Assembly: GCA_021209875.1 (NCBI GenBank)
Contig: JAGYVD010000005.1
Span: forward strand, 2,666,001-2,730,000
Source of the DNA: Rosellinia necatrix
Taxonomy: Eukaryota > Ascomycota > Sordariomycetes > Xylariales > Xylariaceae
Length of the DNA stretch: 64,000 bases
Reading direction: 5' to 3'
Shown: positions 33,395 to 45,855 of the stretch, one piece after another
Layout of the letters: each line of letters starts with the position of its first letter
Numbering within the stretch: position 1 is the first letter of the stretch
Translations under genes and position numbers: made by a program
Notes under the pieces: generated by a model
Seen by the model: the letters and a program-made list of their open reading frames with translations, nothing else
What the model was told of the DNA's origin: nothing
Database searches by the model: none

Positions 33395-35998
33395 AGTTAA
33401 TTCACTTATCGTTGCGTTGAAGGCGTAATTGGAAGGAATACGAAATCTTTCATAAAGGTGTCATGCGACCTAGAGAGGATGAACGTCTTCGTATTCCGTT
33501 TTCTCTGTGTATATTGGATGTATTGTATGCTTTCGTGCCGATATACCTTGCAAGTCGACACCTGGCGTGGTCCCGACTGGACTGGCTTTTCTGTTTGTCT
33601 GCTCTTCATAGCCATATTATGGCCTCCAGCTGACTCTAATTTTTCTTGATCCACATTCGAGAGTTGGTAGCGCCTTGGACGGTAGTTAAATCCCTAGAGG
33701 GGGGCTTGGAAAGAGCCATTCGTGAAAGGGGTTATTTAGTGTTGGCAGGGCCTTTAAGGAGATGAAATACCTTTGTCTCTTCTCCGACGCCGCGGTTCGC
33801 TATTTTCAGCGTACAATACCACGGTCAATTTATAAGTTACTTCAGTTCACGTCTCTCCCTCGCCTAAATTCAGCGCATGAAATACTTCAATTTAGTACTA
33901 AATTCAGTTATTCTCCATTTAAATTGTGGTCGTTCGCCACAGAATCTACCAGTCATAGCCCAACAGTGGCTTCGCCCTTGAGTGACCTCATAGCACAAGG
34001 GCAACAAGCATAGGTAAACTAATGCGACGAACCTAGATGGAAGGCTATCGTGACACCACCACTAGTGTACATGATACATATATTCAGCTCCCACGCTACT
34101 ACACTCTTCCTAACATTCACTGGCACACGCCCTCATAAAGACTGCGTTTGTCCACTAGCTATTCCGAAATGCGAGGGCTATGAGGTGATTTGTTGGGAAT
34201 CACCACCCAATGGGACAGCTTTGTCGTATGAGGTAGCATACTACAGCTCGTATGTAGTATTATGGTATGGGAAATAGGGGGAATAAGGAGTTACTAGACC
34301 TGGCGCCTCCGGAACCGTCCGTTGCCTCTGAATCCGAAATTGACCTGCCAGGCGGCGTCATTAGTGAAACATACTTCCCGTGTCTCAGCCCACCCTCCCT
34401 TCGCACCTACGCCACCTTATCGTGTCTGCGCTGGCGTGGCCCACGCCACCGGGCCATGATAGGATACCTAGACCAAGCCACGATTAAGAGCCCTAACCAC
34501 CCAGGCGTATACGGTATGGCAGCAGCCCAGCCCTGCAGGACGCCCCGAATGAGACACTGACCCTTCATACTGTACCCTACTGCCCGGATAAGGACGAGAC
34601 AAAACGAAACCAAACGGAACGAGACGAAATGAAATGGAATAAAATGAAACAAAGCCTCGCGCACAATTATTCGCGGGACCCCCCCTCCCCCCTTGCGAGG
34701 CCCGCGGCGGGGTCGCTGGCGCAGCGGCAGACCTCCGTTGCGGCCCTAGTGAGAGCCCCTAACTAGGTAGCCCTCGATGGCCGGTTTACTGACGCCGTGT
34801 GCCGGACGAGCCATGTTTTTATATACGTAGCGATCTCCATGCTAAAAATCTCATTGTATACAAGACAGGTATCCAGGCTCCCGGGGGTTCAAATAGAAGC
34901 AAGCAAACAACGGTTCTAGCCTCGTCGAAACTCGATCGTCTAAGGGCCGAGAGAGATGGTGATATGACCGAAGTGCGGAACCCAGCTTGCCTAGATGCGC
35001 CTCACTATTTATAGATTTTTCACTTCTATACTAATAGATGGCGATGCTTGGATTTTACCATGTTATTTTGCTGCTAGGTAGGGGGAAACGGCTATCCACA
35101 GTGTGTCATTTCAACTAATTGTAATCCGTCAATCCAGCCATAGCCTAAGATTCATCATATTTGATCAACAATGCAGTACGAACACGCAAGCCTTTATCAA
35201 CATTCGTCTTGAAGCACAATGGCACATTGGATACACCATCATGGCATTATATATATATATATTTTTACGTCAGCCGTTGAAGGATTCTCGTCAGCTCCGT
35301 GTCACTTGGAACGGGCTTCAGGGGTCTATTTCAATCTGATAACCATAGCAGCGACCCTATGTAGCGATGGGAGCAGTATCCATGATACCAAGAACCATTG
35401 GTATTCGCCTTCGCGGACATCCCCTTCTCAAGATCAAGGTCAAACCAAACGAGGCCGTGGGAAGGGTACCGTTTCTGCGGTATAGTATCGCATGTACCAG
35501 ACAAACTGCCTTTGAGTGTTTCACAAACACTTGGCCTCCAGCTCGGAGGAAATACCGCCTTAGGAGCGTCTCATCCAGCCCCTGTCGCTCGCCAGGGGGC
35601 TCTTTATTACACCATTCATATGAGTTCGGGTTTTAATCTCTTCAAGCCACTTGTAGCTTTCTGGATGATTGAGTATGCTCAGCGCGAGATAAGTCCGACG
35701 CGGGATAGAATGTGTCGAAATATGAGCACAATGTCGAGGGTCTTGAAGAATATGAGTGGAGGGTGCTTGAAGTGTTCCCATGCCCCGACCAGTCATGCAA
35801 TAGAGGTAGGCATCTGCTATTGCAGAGCGTGATTGGGGTCAAATTGAGCTTGGAGAAAGATGTCTTCTACAAAAGATGTTAGCAATTGTCAGTTTTGAGC
35901 TCAATATTTTGGCTAAACCCGTACTGTTCCTTGATTGTATAGTTTATCCAGCAGGGAATCTTCACTCATTGGGTCACGGCTATCACTTTATTTTTATA
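33395..35998. other. Intergenic between the DENN and RING genes (convergent)
   Basis: Holds the DENN 3' UTR, a GAAAC/GAAAT-like purine repetition around 34590-34655, a GC patch at 34675-34760 and a (TA) run at about 35250-35263. A plus-strand ORF at 35398-35832 has no recognisable domain. No gene supported. Confidence 0.5.
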
Positions 35999-37294
35999 TC
36001 ATAATCGTGGTGGGTGTTCTCGCATAGAATCACTGAGACGCCGGGGTAGGTTTGGTTCGTTATTGTTGTTTTGGGTCCCAGCCAAGGGTGTTGTGCCACT
36101 TATGTTTGGCGAGCTTGCTACAACCCTGCCCCTCTCCTGCAGACGGAAATTCATCAGCCAGCGAACATGCATTCCGAGGACTCCTAATGTACTGCGGATC
36201 TCGGTAAGTTGGTCTTTGATTGGTAGGGTTTCGTTGAATAGCATTACGGAATGTCGGCCCTCGACTTCGTTCAGGGCGCAAGATACACGTTCGACTTTTG
36301 CTTCCATAGTCTCGAAGAGGGATAAGAAATATTGATCTCGGGATTCGTATGGAGCCAGGTCTGCAGGCGCAGTATTTTCTGGTAAGTTGATGTCATTCCC
36401 TGCTTCAGACGTATTCGTCGTGGCCACGGAGAACCCCTTGTTTTCGAGGAATTTGATTCGTCGTTCCTTTAGTTGGTCTTTCTCTTGGAGGGCCCTGAGC
36501 TCCGCTCGGAGTTCTGCCAACTGCTCTCCAGCAGGCCCAACTACCCTATATGCGCATAGTCGCGCGTGCTCTTCTAGTCTTTTGCGTCTCATCAGGGAGA
36601 CGCAGCCGAGGGGCGCGAACTTGCAGGGTGTTTCTGCTTCTGGGCACTCCTTCACATGTTCCTCTTGCTTGTGGCGTATATATTCAACCTGGCACAGCTC
36701 ACAGCTTGTCCTTCTGTTGGGGCATTGGTTGTTCTGATGCTCTTCCAACTCGGCCTTCTCGTACACATGCTCGCAGTAGTCACATCTAACGTCATAATGC
36801 AAGCACCCTTTTGCAGAGTCCTTGCGAGCCACTGTCTTGTCGCAGGAGGGGTGCGGGCAGGGCACAAGGGTCTTGTCGCAGTAGCGAGTGACGTGGTTCT
36901 CAACGAGAGATCTAGCTACCATAAGACCGCAGCCGCGTGCGCTATTCGGGCAGCGGACCAGCAGGTTGTCGAGTTGGTTGTGCACGATCTTAGGAGCGGT
37001 TCGAGTCTCGTCGCGGAGTTTCAGCGGCTGCCGATCGATGGGGCAGACGGGATTGAGGCTGTGAGCCTGTGCGATACACTTCTGGCAGAAGACGTGGTCA
37101 CAGTTCGTGATGATTGGTGCCACCAATGGCAAGCGGCATATCGGGCATATCAGATTCTCGTCCACTTCGCCCTCGTACTCGAGCGTCTTAAGGTCGACGA
37201 CAGGCGATGAGGACTCTCCTCGAACGACGAGGCTGGGGCTGAGGGTTGCGGTAGTTGATACCAAGCCCTCCTCAGGGGTATTCGGCGGCGGCAT
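35999..37294 (-). CDS. RING finger / TRAF-type zinc finger protein, putative E3 ubiquitin ligase
   Basis: Single exon from ATG 37294 (the frame is open upstream but has no other ATG) to a stop at 35999, 431 aa. The RING finger, at about residues 50-87, is C-P-I-C...C-D-H-V-F-C-x2-C...C-P-I-D; the last zinc ligand is Asp instead of Cys, as in several TRAF-like RINGs. Two to three TRAF-type Cys/His zinc fingers follow (about 110-260: RCPNSARGCGLMV, CDYCEHVYEKAELEEH, CKFAPLGCVSLMRRKRLEEH). Then comes a coiled coil (QLAELRAELRALQEKDQLKERR, about 264-285) and a Ser/Pro-rich tail. RING-TRAF proteins are usually E3 ligases or scaffolds; the substrate is unknown. It is divergent from tsc13 across 1.3 kb. 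Confidence 0.88.
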   Translation of the reverse strand: MPPPNTPEEGLVSTTATLSPSLVVRGESSSPVVDLKTLEYEGEVDENLICPICRLPLVAPIITNCDHVFCQKCIAQAHSLNPVCPIDRQPLKLRDETRTAPKIVHNQLDNLLVRCPNSARGCGLMVARSLVENHVTRYCDKTLVPCPHPSCDKTVARKDSAKGCLHYDVRCDYCEHVYEKAELEEHQNNQCPNRRTSCELCQVEYIRHKQEEHVKECPEAETPCKFAPLGCVSLMRRKRLEEHARLCAYRVVGPAGEQLAELRAELRALQEKDQLKERRIKFLENKGFSVATTNTSEAGNDINLPENTAPADLAPYESRDQYFLSLFETMEAKVERVSCALNEVEGRHSVMLFNETLPIKDQLTEIRSTLGVLGMHVRWLMNFRLQERGRVVASSPNISGTTPLAGTQNNNNEPNLPRRLSDSMREHPPRL

Positions 37295-38618
37295 CCTCCC
37301 GGGGATAGTTGTTTTGGCTGGTTGTGGCTGGTGTGCTACCGAATAACTGGCTGGAAATCCATAACAAGCCAGCAACAACCTGAGTGATGCTGGCTTGTTT
37401 GTGTTGCCGAGGACCGAAATGTTGGCTCGAGGGTGGTGATAGTGGGGGTGAAGCTGAACCGCGACGATTGTTTGATGGCCACCGTGCTATGGCATGCTCA
37501 AGTGTCAAACAGCTCCGTTGATTGGCACATTGTTCCATGTATGTCTTAGGTAAGTAGGCTAGGTAAGTTACGAGGTAGGTACTTGCATGCATGTCATGCC
37601 ATGCGACCCCTCAAAATGATGTATGTACCTACGTATATCTCTCTCTCTCTCTCTGGTAAGCACATATCATATCAATCTACCACATAAATAAGTGGGTACC
37701 TAATTAGGTACCGATGGAAGGTGCCCGCGGGTAAGAAGCAAATAACTACTATGTATGTTAGGAAGCACCGACCTTGGTATCCTGGGAAGTGACATGAACT
37801 TGACTGAATCTAATGTCTTCAAGGTCTTGAGATGTCCTTTAAGTTCCTGACGATAATGTCACGAATTCAAACTTCGTAGGCTGGCTGCCTTCACTATAAA
37901 GGGCAACGACGTATGTGAGACTTGTTAAATTTATGGTTGTGCACTAGGTTAGGCTTGTAGCTCTATGTGCTATTTCAGAGGCTAGTTAGATATGTTGGGG
38001 CATGGTTTACCCAACAGATCGGTACTTGAAACCTATGTACCTACCGAGGTCAATGTTTAAGTATTGATCATTAGTGTCTGCGTTCAATACTTAAAAAAGC
38101 ACAACGTGCCCGTCACAAGCCGTTGCTAGTTCAGTTAAAAAAAATATATGAAAAATTATACGAACAACACAAACTAGAAACTAACAGAGCTACTTTGTAG
38201 CTGGATTACTGTTGGTTATGTTTTCTATGGTTGTTTCTACACCTAATTGCCTAGTAGCATAAACTACCTAGGTAAGTACATGTAGTTATATACACTACAT
38301 TTGAAAAAATAAGTGGAGTCGCTCCAAGGAAGATGGACCAATAATGACGTCGAGACGCAATCCAGTCGGGGGACGTTATAAATTTCCCTAAAAAAAAAAA
38401 AAAAGTAAAGATGTGTCCGCAGACGCCCGAAAGTTTGCCAATGAAACCTGTGTGTATCTACCTAGTTTAGGTGAGGTGCCTTAGTTACTTGGACTCGCCT
38501 GGCCTTGAGTTTTCACGATAGCCTCTCAAACCAATTCCGTCCGAACTGTGTTTCTGTCAATTCCCTTTGCAGCAGTGTCATTGCGACCACAGCGTGCACT
38601 CCCCAACAAGAACACAAG
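37295..38618. other. Divergent intergenic region between the RING and tsc13 genes
   Basis: (CT)n at about 37638-37654, the palindrome GGTACCTAATTAGGTACC at about 37696-37713, one exact TACCTAGGTA at 38265-38274, and an A-run at about 38391-38404. It should contain both promoters. No gene. Confidence 0.6.
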
Positions 38619-39679
38619 ATGGGATTCACCCTCAAGATCACTAATAGGTCCCGTAAGGGCCTCAAGGGCCTCCCACCGACCCTCGAGCTTCCCGACCACG
38701 CAACGGTAGAGTACGCAAAGAAGGAGATCGCTCGGGCAACCAAGACATCCGATTTCAACCGCATTGGCATCTTCGACCCCGTCTCCAAGAAGACCCTCAA
38801 GGACCGCAATGCTGTGCTTCGGGAGCACGAGCCTGTCATGGTGCACGGGGAGATCATAGTGAAGGACCTCGGTACGATTAACGCTACTGCTAGAGCGTAG
38901 ACTTCTGATGGGATGGGTAGCAAGCACATGAAAGCTGACCGTGGCTCTTACCTATAGGCGCGCAAATTTCATGGAGGCTCGTATACCTCTGTGAATACTT
39001 CGGTCCACTAGTCTTCCACCCCCTCTTCGTCGGCGTCCGAAACCACCTATATCCCGCCATATACCCACACATCAAGAGTCTCGTGCCTGCTCCCAACCCA
39101 ACGGCGTCCTCGGGGGCTCTCACGTCCGTACAACAGGCCGCCTTTGCCATGATCATGGCCCATTTCGTGAAGCGGGAGCTTGAAGTCTTGTTCGTGCACA
39201 AATTTAGCGCCAACACAATGCCGGCAGCCTTCATCGTGCGGAACTCCTTCTTCTACTGGACCTTCGCCGGTCTGCTTGGTGCACTCGAAATCTATGCTCC
39301 CTTTTCCCCGGCCGCCCAGGCGGGCGAATTCCTTTCCTCTCCCCTCGATATCGTCGGTCTTGTTCTATACGCCATTGGCGAGCTTTGCAATGCCAACGTC
39401 CACTGGTACCTCTCAACCCTCCGCAAGCCTGGCGAGACGGCCCGGAAGATCCCCACTGGATTGGGTTTCAACCTCGTGACGTGCCCTAATTACATGTTCG
39501 AGATCATCGCCTGGATCGGCATTATTCTTGTTACGCGCTCCCCGACCCTCGTTGTCTTTATTACTATTGGTTCGTACTACATGTACATCTGGGGCTGGGG
39601 TAAGGAGAAGGCCTACCGCAAGCAGTTTGGAGACAAATACAAGAAGAAGCGCTCTGTCATGCTGCCTGGGCTTTTATAA
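38619..39679 (+). CDS. tsc13: Very-long-chain trans-2,3-enoyl-CoA reductase
   Basis: Exons 38619-38871 and 38958-39679 with an 86-nt intron (GTACGA...CTATAG) give 324 aa. The N-terminal ubiquitin-like region (MGFTLKITNRS..., about 1-85) is typical of TSC13/TECR. The membrane-embedded reductase domain follows, with conserved FVKRELEVLFVHKFSANTMP and VHWYLSTLRKP...PTGLGFNLVTCPNY, several hydrophobic helices, and a C-terminal KKKRSVMLPGLL. The enzyme does the last step of the ER fatty-acid elongation cycle, reducing trans-2-enoyl-CoA with NADPH, and supplies C26 chains for sphingolipids. Length matches the family (about 310-330). It converges on the BLOC1S1-like gene with 415 nt between stops. 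Strong call. Confidence 0.95.
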
Positions 39680-40094
39680 TAGGGGTTCACACAGATCCCT
39701 AACACAACCGCCATGATCTTTGTCCATGGGTGAACTAGATAGGCGGTACAGGGCTAGAGTATTGGGACGCGGCAATAATACTCCGAAACGGTGTGTAGAT
39801 ACACAGGACACATGTGAATATGCATTTAGCTATCCTTGAAGTAAAATATACATAGACCGAAACGATTAAAAAGCGATATACACCTCCGATACGTATCGTG
39901 CCCTGCAAGATTCGTGAAATCGTGGACGCATCAAACCTGTTGACGTAGTCTAGGAGGTTCCCTTGGCTTGGCAACCCCTGATCAAATAGATAGAACGGGG
40001 AGCATTGGCTGGTTGATGTCATCGCAAAAAGCCATCTGGGGGTATGCCATGCAATTTCCCTTGTAGTATGTCGAAAGTTGCCACTTCATCATGA
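39680..40094. other. Shared 3' region of tsc13 and the BLOC-1 gene
   Basis: Short convergent intergenic segment without features of its own. Confidence 0.5.
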
Positions 40095-41171
40095 TTAGAG
40101 TGTCCTAGCCGTGCCGCAATTCTGCGCAGTTGGCCCGAGTTCCATGCGTATGTCCGTCGCCAAAGCCTCCGCCAGACTGTCCAGAATAGCTTCGTCAAGT
40201 GAGACGGTAGCATTGCAAGAACTCAACAAGCCCAGAGCCGAACCAGCCTGCGATGTATTTGAAGCGGTGCTTTCTTCGCCGACGGTAGAGCTGCCACTGT
40301 CTAGGACGCTCCCCTTCCCGCTCCGCTTCCCAAGGGCGCCGGTCTCCTCCACCAGCTTGCCTACGCTCCCCCTGAGGCTCCCCGTCGGGCTCCCCACCAT
40401 GGTGCCGCCCCTACCACCCTCGGCGTCGCCATCCCCCTCGCTCTCGCCCTCTGACCAATAACTCCCCGAGCAGTCGCTGCAGCTATCATCCCCGTCGCTC
40501 TCGGCGCCACCGTCCCTCACCAGCCGCATGGTCTCCTCCAGGACCAAGAAGTCCCTCTCGAGCACCTCGGCCCAGTTCTGGACGTTGCCGAGCTCCTTAA
40601 TCTTGCGCCCGGCGTCCTTGGCGGCCTTCGCGAGCTTGTCGTTCTCCTTGCGCAGCGCCTCAGTCGCCCTCGCGACGTCCTCCTCTTGCCGCGACAGCAC
40701 GGCGGCGTTTGCGTGCAGGATGGACGCGCGCGACTGCAGCTCGCTGTCGAGCATGTTGGACATGGAGGCCACGAGCGCGGCGCGCGCCTCGGCGACATGC
40801 AGCTGCGAGTCGCGGGGAGGGAGGTCGGAATTGGCAGACGACATGGTCGCGGTGCTTGTACCGCCGCCGGGTTGTATCCCGGTGTCGTGAATTAGAACCG
40901 GGGTTGATCTATCGCTGATTGTAGTTGGTGGTGAAGTCGCGGTAAGGCGCGACCCGGAGACAGAGGGTAGAGCCTTGGAGGTAGAAGAGGGCAGCGAGGG
41001 CGGAGATATCATGATCGGGCACAACGAGCTCCCGGCGGAGGCCATGACCGAACAGGAGGCGGCATGGTCGTTTGGCGATGATGACGCCGTTGAGGACCTC
41101 CGGCGCGCTTCGGGGCGAGATGCCGGAGCAGGTGGTGGATGCGCCCGGCTGGCCGCGACTGGGTCCGACAT
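40095..41171 (-). CDS. bls1: BLOC-1 subunit 1 / GCN5L1-like protein
   Basis: Single exon from ATG 41171, 358 aa. A long Ser/Pro-rich N-terminal part (1-120) precedes the GCN5L1 helical domain at about 125-215: ARAALVASMSNMLDSEL, ILHANAAVLSRQEEDVARAT, then LGNVQNWAEVLERDFLVLEE, the characteristic C-terminal signature. The tail is acidic and Gly/Ser-rich. BLOC-1 subunit 1 is part of an endosomal complex acting in membrane sorting; in yeast the subunit is Bls1. The protein is much longer than animal BLOC1S1 (about 125-150 aa) because of the flanking low-complexity regions. Codons are GC-rich, producing shadow ORFs on the plus strand. Confidence 0.85.
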   Translation of the reverse strand: MSDPVAASRAHPPPAPASRPEARRRSSTASSSPNDHAASCSVMASAGSSLCPIMISPPSLPSSTSKALPSVSGSRLTATSPPTTISDRSTPVLIHDTGIQPGGGTSTATMSSANSDLPPRDSQLHVAEARAALVASMSNMLDSELQSRASILHANAAVLSRQEEDVARATEALRKENDKLAKAAKDAGRKIKELGNVQNWAEVLERDFLVLEETMRLVRDGGAESDGDDSCSDCSGSYWSEGESEGDGDAEGGRGGTMVGSPTGSLRGSVGKLVEETGALGKRSGKGSVLDSGSSTVGEESTASNTSQAGSALGLLSSCNATVSLDEAILDSLAEALATDIRMELGPTAQNCGTARTL

Positions 41172-41727
41172 CTGGATCGCTGCGACAGAGTGGATGTTTC
41201 ACCTCAAGTGTAGAGACTCGCTAAGCAGGCTTTCGCTGACGGGCAATTCAAAATTAGAACGACGCCCCGGCAATGAAACAGTGGGTTGAACGGATGAAAC
41301 AACGTCCACAACTTGGAAGCCACCCGCTCGCAGATTGACCAAGAACTATTGGGGATGAAGCTCAGGACTTGGAACTCACGGCATATTGCGGGGTCATTTG
41401 GAGATGACCGATTGGAAGACTGCTCACTTTTAAGCACCGCCTGCATACCTTAGCCCACAGCGACTTGCCCAATTCGAGAAGTTGCGTAACACACACACAA
41501 ACACAAACACAAACAACTGGCTCTGGGAAACAGCATGCCCCCACGGTTCGGGTTTGGGGTTTGGCCAGTCCGGGCACTTGCGGTGTGTAAGTGCCGTAGG
41601 CAGCATAGATACCCGGGGCTAGTGTGGGAAGGTACTTATATAATAAGTGCCGAGGCAGGCTATAGGCAGGCCATACTGTAGGGGGTTTATAGGCAGGTTG
41701 TAGGCAGATAGACAGGCCAGAATCGCA
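41172..41727. other. Intergenic between two minus-strand genes
   Basis: Contains an ACACA/CAAACA-rich patch (about 41490-41515) and a short repetition of TATAGGCAGG/TGTAGGCAG around 41660-41710. It should hold the promoter of the BLOC-1 gene and the 3' end of recQ. Confidence 0.5.
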
Positions 41728-43224
41728 TCACTCATCCCAGTCCGCGTCCAAGAGCCCTTCCTCGCGCTGCGTACTGACCCACTCTTCACTGGCCAGGCCT
41801 CGCAGGAATCGGCGTTGGAGGTCTGCATCATCCTTGTGATAGTCGCATGCATAGTCGCACGCCGGGGTGTCGTTCTCGCCAAAGTAGTCGCAGATCATCT
41901 TGTGACGACACGTCGTGGTGTTCTCGCAATATTCGGCCAGTGCTCGGAGGCTCGACGCCCTCGCCTCCCAGTTGGTACTCTTGGAGTTGCGATCGCGTAG
42001 AATGAGGTTGCAGACTCGATCCCTGTCCTCGCGACTATAGTACAGAAAACAGTAAGAGGCGTTCCCGTCTCGCCCGGCTCTGCCTGCTTCCTGATAGTAC
42101 CCCTCGAATGACTTGGGCAGCCTCCAGTGGACAACGAAACGCACGTTGTCCTTGTCGATACCCATGCCGAACGCTGTCGTGGCCACGATTATGTCGAAGC
42201 TAGGTTCGTTTGAAACCCATTTCGCCAAGGTCTGTTCTTTGACTGCCTTGGTTAGTTTTGCGTGGAAAGGTTGTGCCCCGATGCCCTCCTGCCGGAGCTG
42301 GGCGGCGAGGTTCTCACATTCATCGCGAGATATAGTGTAGATGATACCGGGAACATGGTCCGGCCGCTCTCCTAAAGCCGCCAGCTCACTCTTCCGCGGC
42401 TCCTGGGCTCTGCGCTCATGCACACCTCGAATCCACTTCAGGAAATCTTCCAGCCGACGATCATCTTCGTCGCGCGTAAATCGAATCTCAAAATGGAGAT
42501 TTGGGCGATAGGCTGTCATGGTGAATGATTTCAGGCGATCGGGCTCCGTGTCAAGACACAAAGTATGCAGGATATCGGTTCGGACTTGGTCGTTGGCCGT
42601 GGCCGTGAGACACATGATGGGCACTTCAGGGAATGATTCACGAAACCAAGATAACCGTTTGAAGTCTTTTCTAAAATCATGGCCCCATTCTGAGATGCAG
42701 TGCGCCTCGTCGATGGCGATGCGGGCCAGCTCGCGTTGGTCATATACGATTTGCAGCCGGTCTCGAAAGCGATCAGTGGCGCATAGTTCAGGGGTGACGT
42801 AGAGCAGTCGAGTACGCGGATGGCCAGTTTTTAAATCGGCGAGGATACGATCTCTCTCATGGAGAGGTGTATCACTGTTGAATGAGCTGGCATCGATACC
42901 GGCTACCCGCAAGGCCTCTACTTGGTTCATCATCAAACTCAACAATGGCGATACGACAATCGTGACTGTCAAAGTCAGTCATTGCAGCCATCAAGCCATC
43001 AACTATCGGAGATACTCACTTCCATGATCGACTACAGCGGGGAGTTGAAAGCATAGTGATTTCCCAAATGACGTTGCTGCTTGCACAGTGATATCATAGC
43101 CATCCAGAGCAGCCTGGATGATCTCTCGCTGAAAGGGGCGGAAGCTGGTCTTATTAAATTGACGACGCAAGGTAAAGTCAAGGTCGGGTAGTATAAACGA
43201 ATCCGACCTCACTAAGCTAGGCAT
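41728..43224 (-). CDS. RecQ-family ATP-dependent 3'-5' DNA helicase (short form)
   Basis: Exons 43224-43020 and 42965-41728 with a 54-nt intron (42966-43019, GTGAGT...GACAG) give 480 aa. In order: a Q-motif-like FRPFQREII (28-36), Walker A ATSFGKS (50-56; the usual GGGKS is SFGKS here), TIVVSPLLSLM, DEAH (154-157) in IDEAHCISEWGHDFR, LTATA, the motif IV-V region FHAKLTK...VATTAFGMGIDK, and motif VI QEAGRAGRDG. It ends with a RecQ zinc-binding region (CRHKMICDYFGEN...CDYACDY). There is no HRDC or long N-terminal region, so it is a compact RecQ rather than the Sgs1/BLM-type orthologue. Role: unwinding recombination or replication intermediates. It is divergent from sog2. The start is the first ATG, but the frame is open a little upstream and an extra 5' exon is possible. 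Confidence 0.92.
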
Positions 43225-45855
43225 CTTCAACAACGCTGGACGGGCTGTATCGTAGATGCCCTGTATAGGTAGTTATTGTAGTTTAGCCCTTGTCTTGCTG
43301 GAACCATCGACAAATTACCAAGCAGGAGCAGGGGAAAGAGCCTGCCAGCCGATTACCGACCTACTGTTGTTTTAGGCGTGCTGCGCTAGGTATTTTATTC
43401 GACCCAGCTGTTGCAGCTCAAACGACACTGGGAATGGTAGCGTACCGTAGAAGAAGGAGAAGAAGAAGGAGAAGCGTTGATGTCGATCTATCTAGGCCTG
43501 AATGGGTAATACCTCGATCGCGGCGGTACCTAACTTAGTGTGGTGTTGGAAGCCAATTGAGTTGTCTGCAGACGCGCCTGTCAAGGTCCAACCAACCAAC
43601 CTTGTTCCCGAGGGCCGCATACAGAGTAAACGGCTTGAATGAATGACTGGACAACACTACCTACACTATTCAAAGGCTAGAAAGCCGCTACTTGCAGTGA
43701 CAGGATGCCTGGTGGTAATTGGCAGTGTGCAGTATCCTCGATCAAACTGGCGTATTGACATTGATAAACCTATCAAACACGAGCATTTGGTGTATGTACT
43801 GATTGTGGAGCACCTCTATATAACACTATCCCAAGGTAGGCACCTTCTAACTGCTTCGTAACAATCTAAGAAATATTTACTGGCACGTCTTCCCCGCTGT
43901 CGCGTGGGAGAACGTGCCTGTGGCGCTAGTGGAGGTAAGTTTTAGACACTAAAAGGAAAATCTTGGTCCGTGTTCCCACCTTTTATTGACCAGTTTGGTG
44001 CATAGGATTTTATACTTTCACACCCCTGACGGGTACCTGCCTATGCCCAGTTGTTGAGCCAATCTCTGTCCAAGTTGCTTTCCAATTGCGCTCTCAGCTC
44101 CTCAGCATGGGCCAGCCACCTTGTTCAGCAAACTCGTGTCGGGTGGGATTTCCTCGCCCTTCTACCCCTGGTAGGTGGATAAAGGAGGGGCTGAAAAACT
44201 CTCTTCGTATGCAAAAATAAGGACTTGGGACAAAAAACCTCAGTAAACTACCTACCTACTTACGTACATGACTAATAACTCTCGGTTGCTACCCACCCAC
44301 ACTACCTGGGTAGTGTAAGTGCAATAAGTAGGTGTGTAGGTATGTATACATCATGGGAGTCAGACACATACTGGAGGGATTAGTACCCGTGCACAAGTAA
44401 GCAATTACGACATAAACAAGTGCTATGTCCTTATATATGTAGGTATTTATGTCTTAGTAAAAACTTGATAGTAAAGAATGCAAAAGATAGAAGTAGCTAG
44501 ACAACATGGCATACAGAGATACAATTTGCCTGCCCCAGTATGCAAGTACCTAAGCATATTGTAGGTGCTTACCTACCAACTAGATATGCGCTAGCAGCCG
44601 TCACCGGGTAGGTAAGTTAGCTCCCCTTGCCCTAGTCTGCGCCTAGACAACCTGAAGTTGGTACATACACTATATAAGTACCCAGGTAGCTAACTCGCAA
44701 GGTTGTCACTGACCTGTCTCCTATCCATTCCATTGCGACACACACCACACCCCTCTCCCCTAATCCTCAGGAAGTACAGTACTGGTAGTTTAGGGGGTAG
44801 GTAGGTACCTTGTCAATAATAGAAGTTTGGATTCTCTTTTCAACAGACTATATTATTGTAAATGTCTTTAGTATTAGTGAACAGAGGTAGTCGCAGGAAG
44901 CCAATGGCAATGGCAAAGGCTTGTTATTGTTTATTCACTAAAGATGCACCACCTGGCAAATACACGATTATAATATGGTACGAAGTAGGTACTTGTGGTG
45001 CAATTCACATCTATAAAAAAAAATTAAAAAAATGGGCTCAGGTATCTACCCTCTTAGGGAGTGTGTTAGAGGGTATGCTTAGGGCATGCTAGGTCTCTAC
45101 CTAGCCTACCTAGGTAGTTACTTAATCTACCTAGGTACACGGTAGATAGGGCTTCCTGGTAACTACCTACCTACTTACCTACCAGGTACTTTAGTGACGG
45201 CAAACAAAAAGAAAGCAAAGGCGAAGAGGCTCTCTCTCTCTTGCCCGTCGGACTGAGCCTCCCTTGTTTGGAATCATACCTGTCACCTCGCATCCCGCCT
45301 GTGCTGCTCCGAAAAACAACTACCAGCGGCTGCACAAGAGATGCGGCCACGGCCAACCACCATACAGACCTTCATCACTCGGCTCCTACAGTGCAGTATA
45401 CTACTGCACCCGCAATCATCCTAGCGTTGCGTCGTTTCGACCTTGCAGCTTTCCAGTCGGAGACGCCAAGCCCCGTCGTTGAAACACTCTTGCACCCATT
45501 CATCACATCCTCCCGCCACTGTGTCGTGTCTGGTCGTGTTGTGCCAGAGTCAGTCTGACCAGAGCGCTCGTCGATTCCTATTTCCCTGGCCGTCTCGTCC
45601 TCTGCCGTTCTCGCGATCCTGCACCTCTCCCGGCCGTGCTCTTTGTCCAGTGCCTGGCGACAAGAACATCGAACACTAAGCTCACCTAACCGATCCTCAC
45701 GCTTCGCGTGGCCCGATACCACTCCTGGCATAGCACTTGGAGATCCGCATAGCCCGGACGGCACGCCAGCAGAACCCTGAAACGATCGGCTCAACTCTCT
45801 GTCTCGCCTCCCGCGTACGACCCTATACCCTCCGACCGGCCTCGACCATCACGCC
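43225..45855. other. Long divergent intergenic region between recQ and sog2
   Basis: No gene in 2.6 kb. GAAGAAGGA repeats at about 43449-43475. The 43.9-45.2 kb part is dense in TACC/GGTA words, with exact TACCTAGGTA at 45107-45116 and 45128-45137. From about 45230 the plus strand is C/T-rich and is probably the sog2 leader. The minus-strand ORF at 45375-45794 is compositional. Confidence 0.6.
45107..45137. repeat. Paired palindromes TACCTAGGTA-N11-TACCTAGGTA
   Basis: Two exact 10-bp palindromes whose starts are 21 bp apart, about 0.7 kb upstream of the sog2 ATG. The same arrangement recurs at 51975-52005. Confidence 0.9.

Noticed and set aside
34700..34770. tRNA-like segment (GCAGCGGCAGACCTCCG)
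   Set aside because: No T-loop (GTTCGAxxC) or foldable acceptor stem was found at the right distance.
36656..37210. 184-codon plus-strand ORF opposite the RING gene
   Set aside because: The minus strand encodes unmistakable RING and TRAF zinc fingers over the same bases.
45375..45794. 139-codon minus-strand ORF upstream of sog2
   Set aside because: Lies in the C/T-rich presumed sog2 leader; Arg/Gly-rich translation typical of antisense to such DNA.
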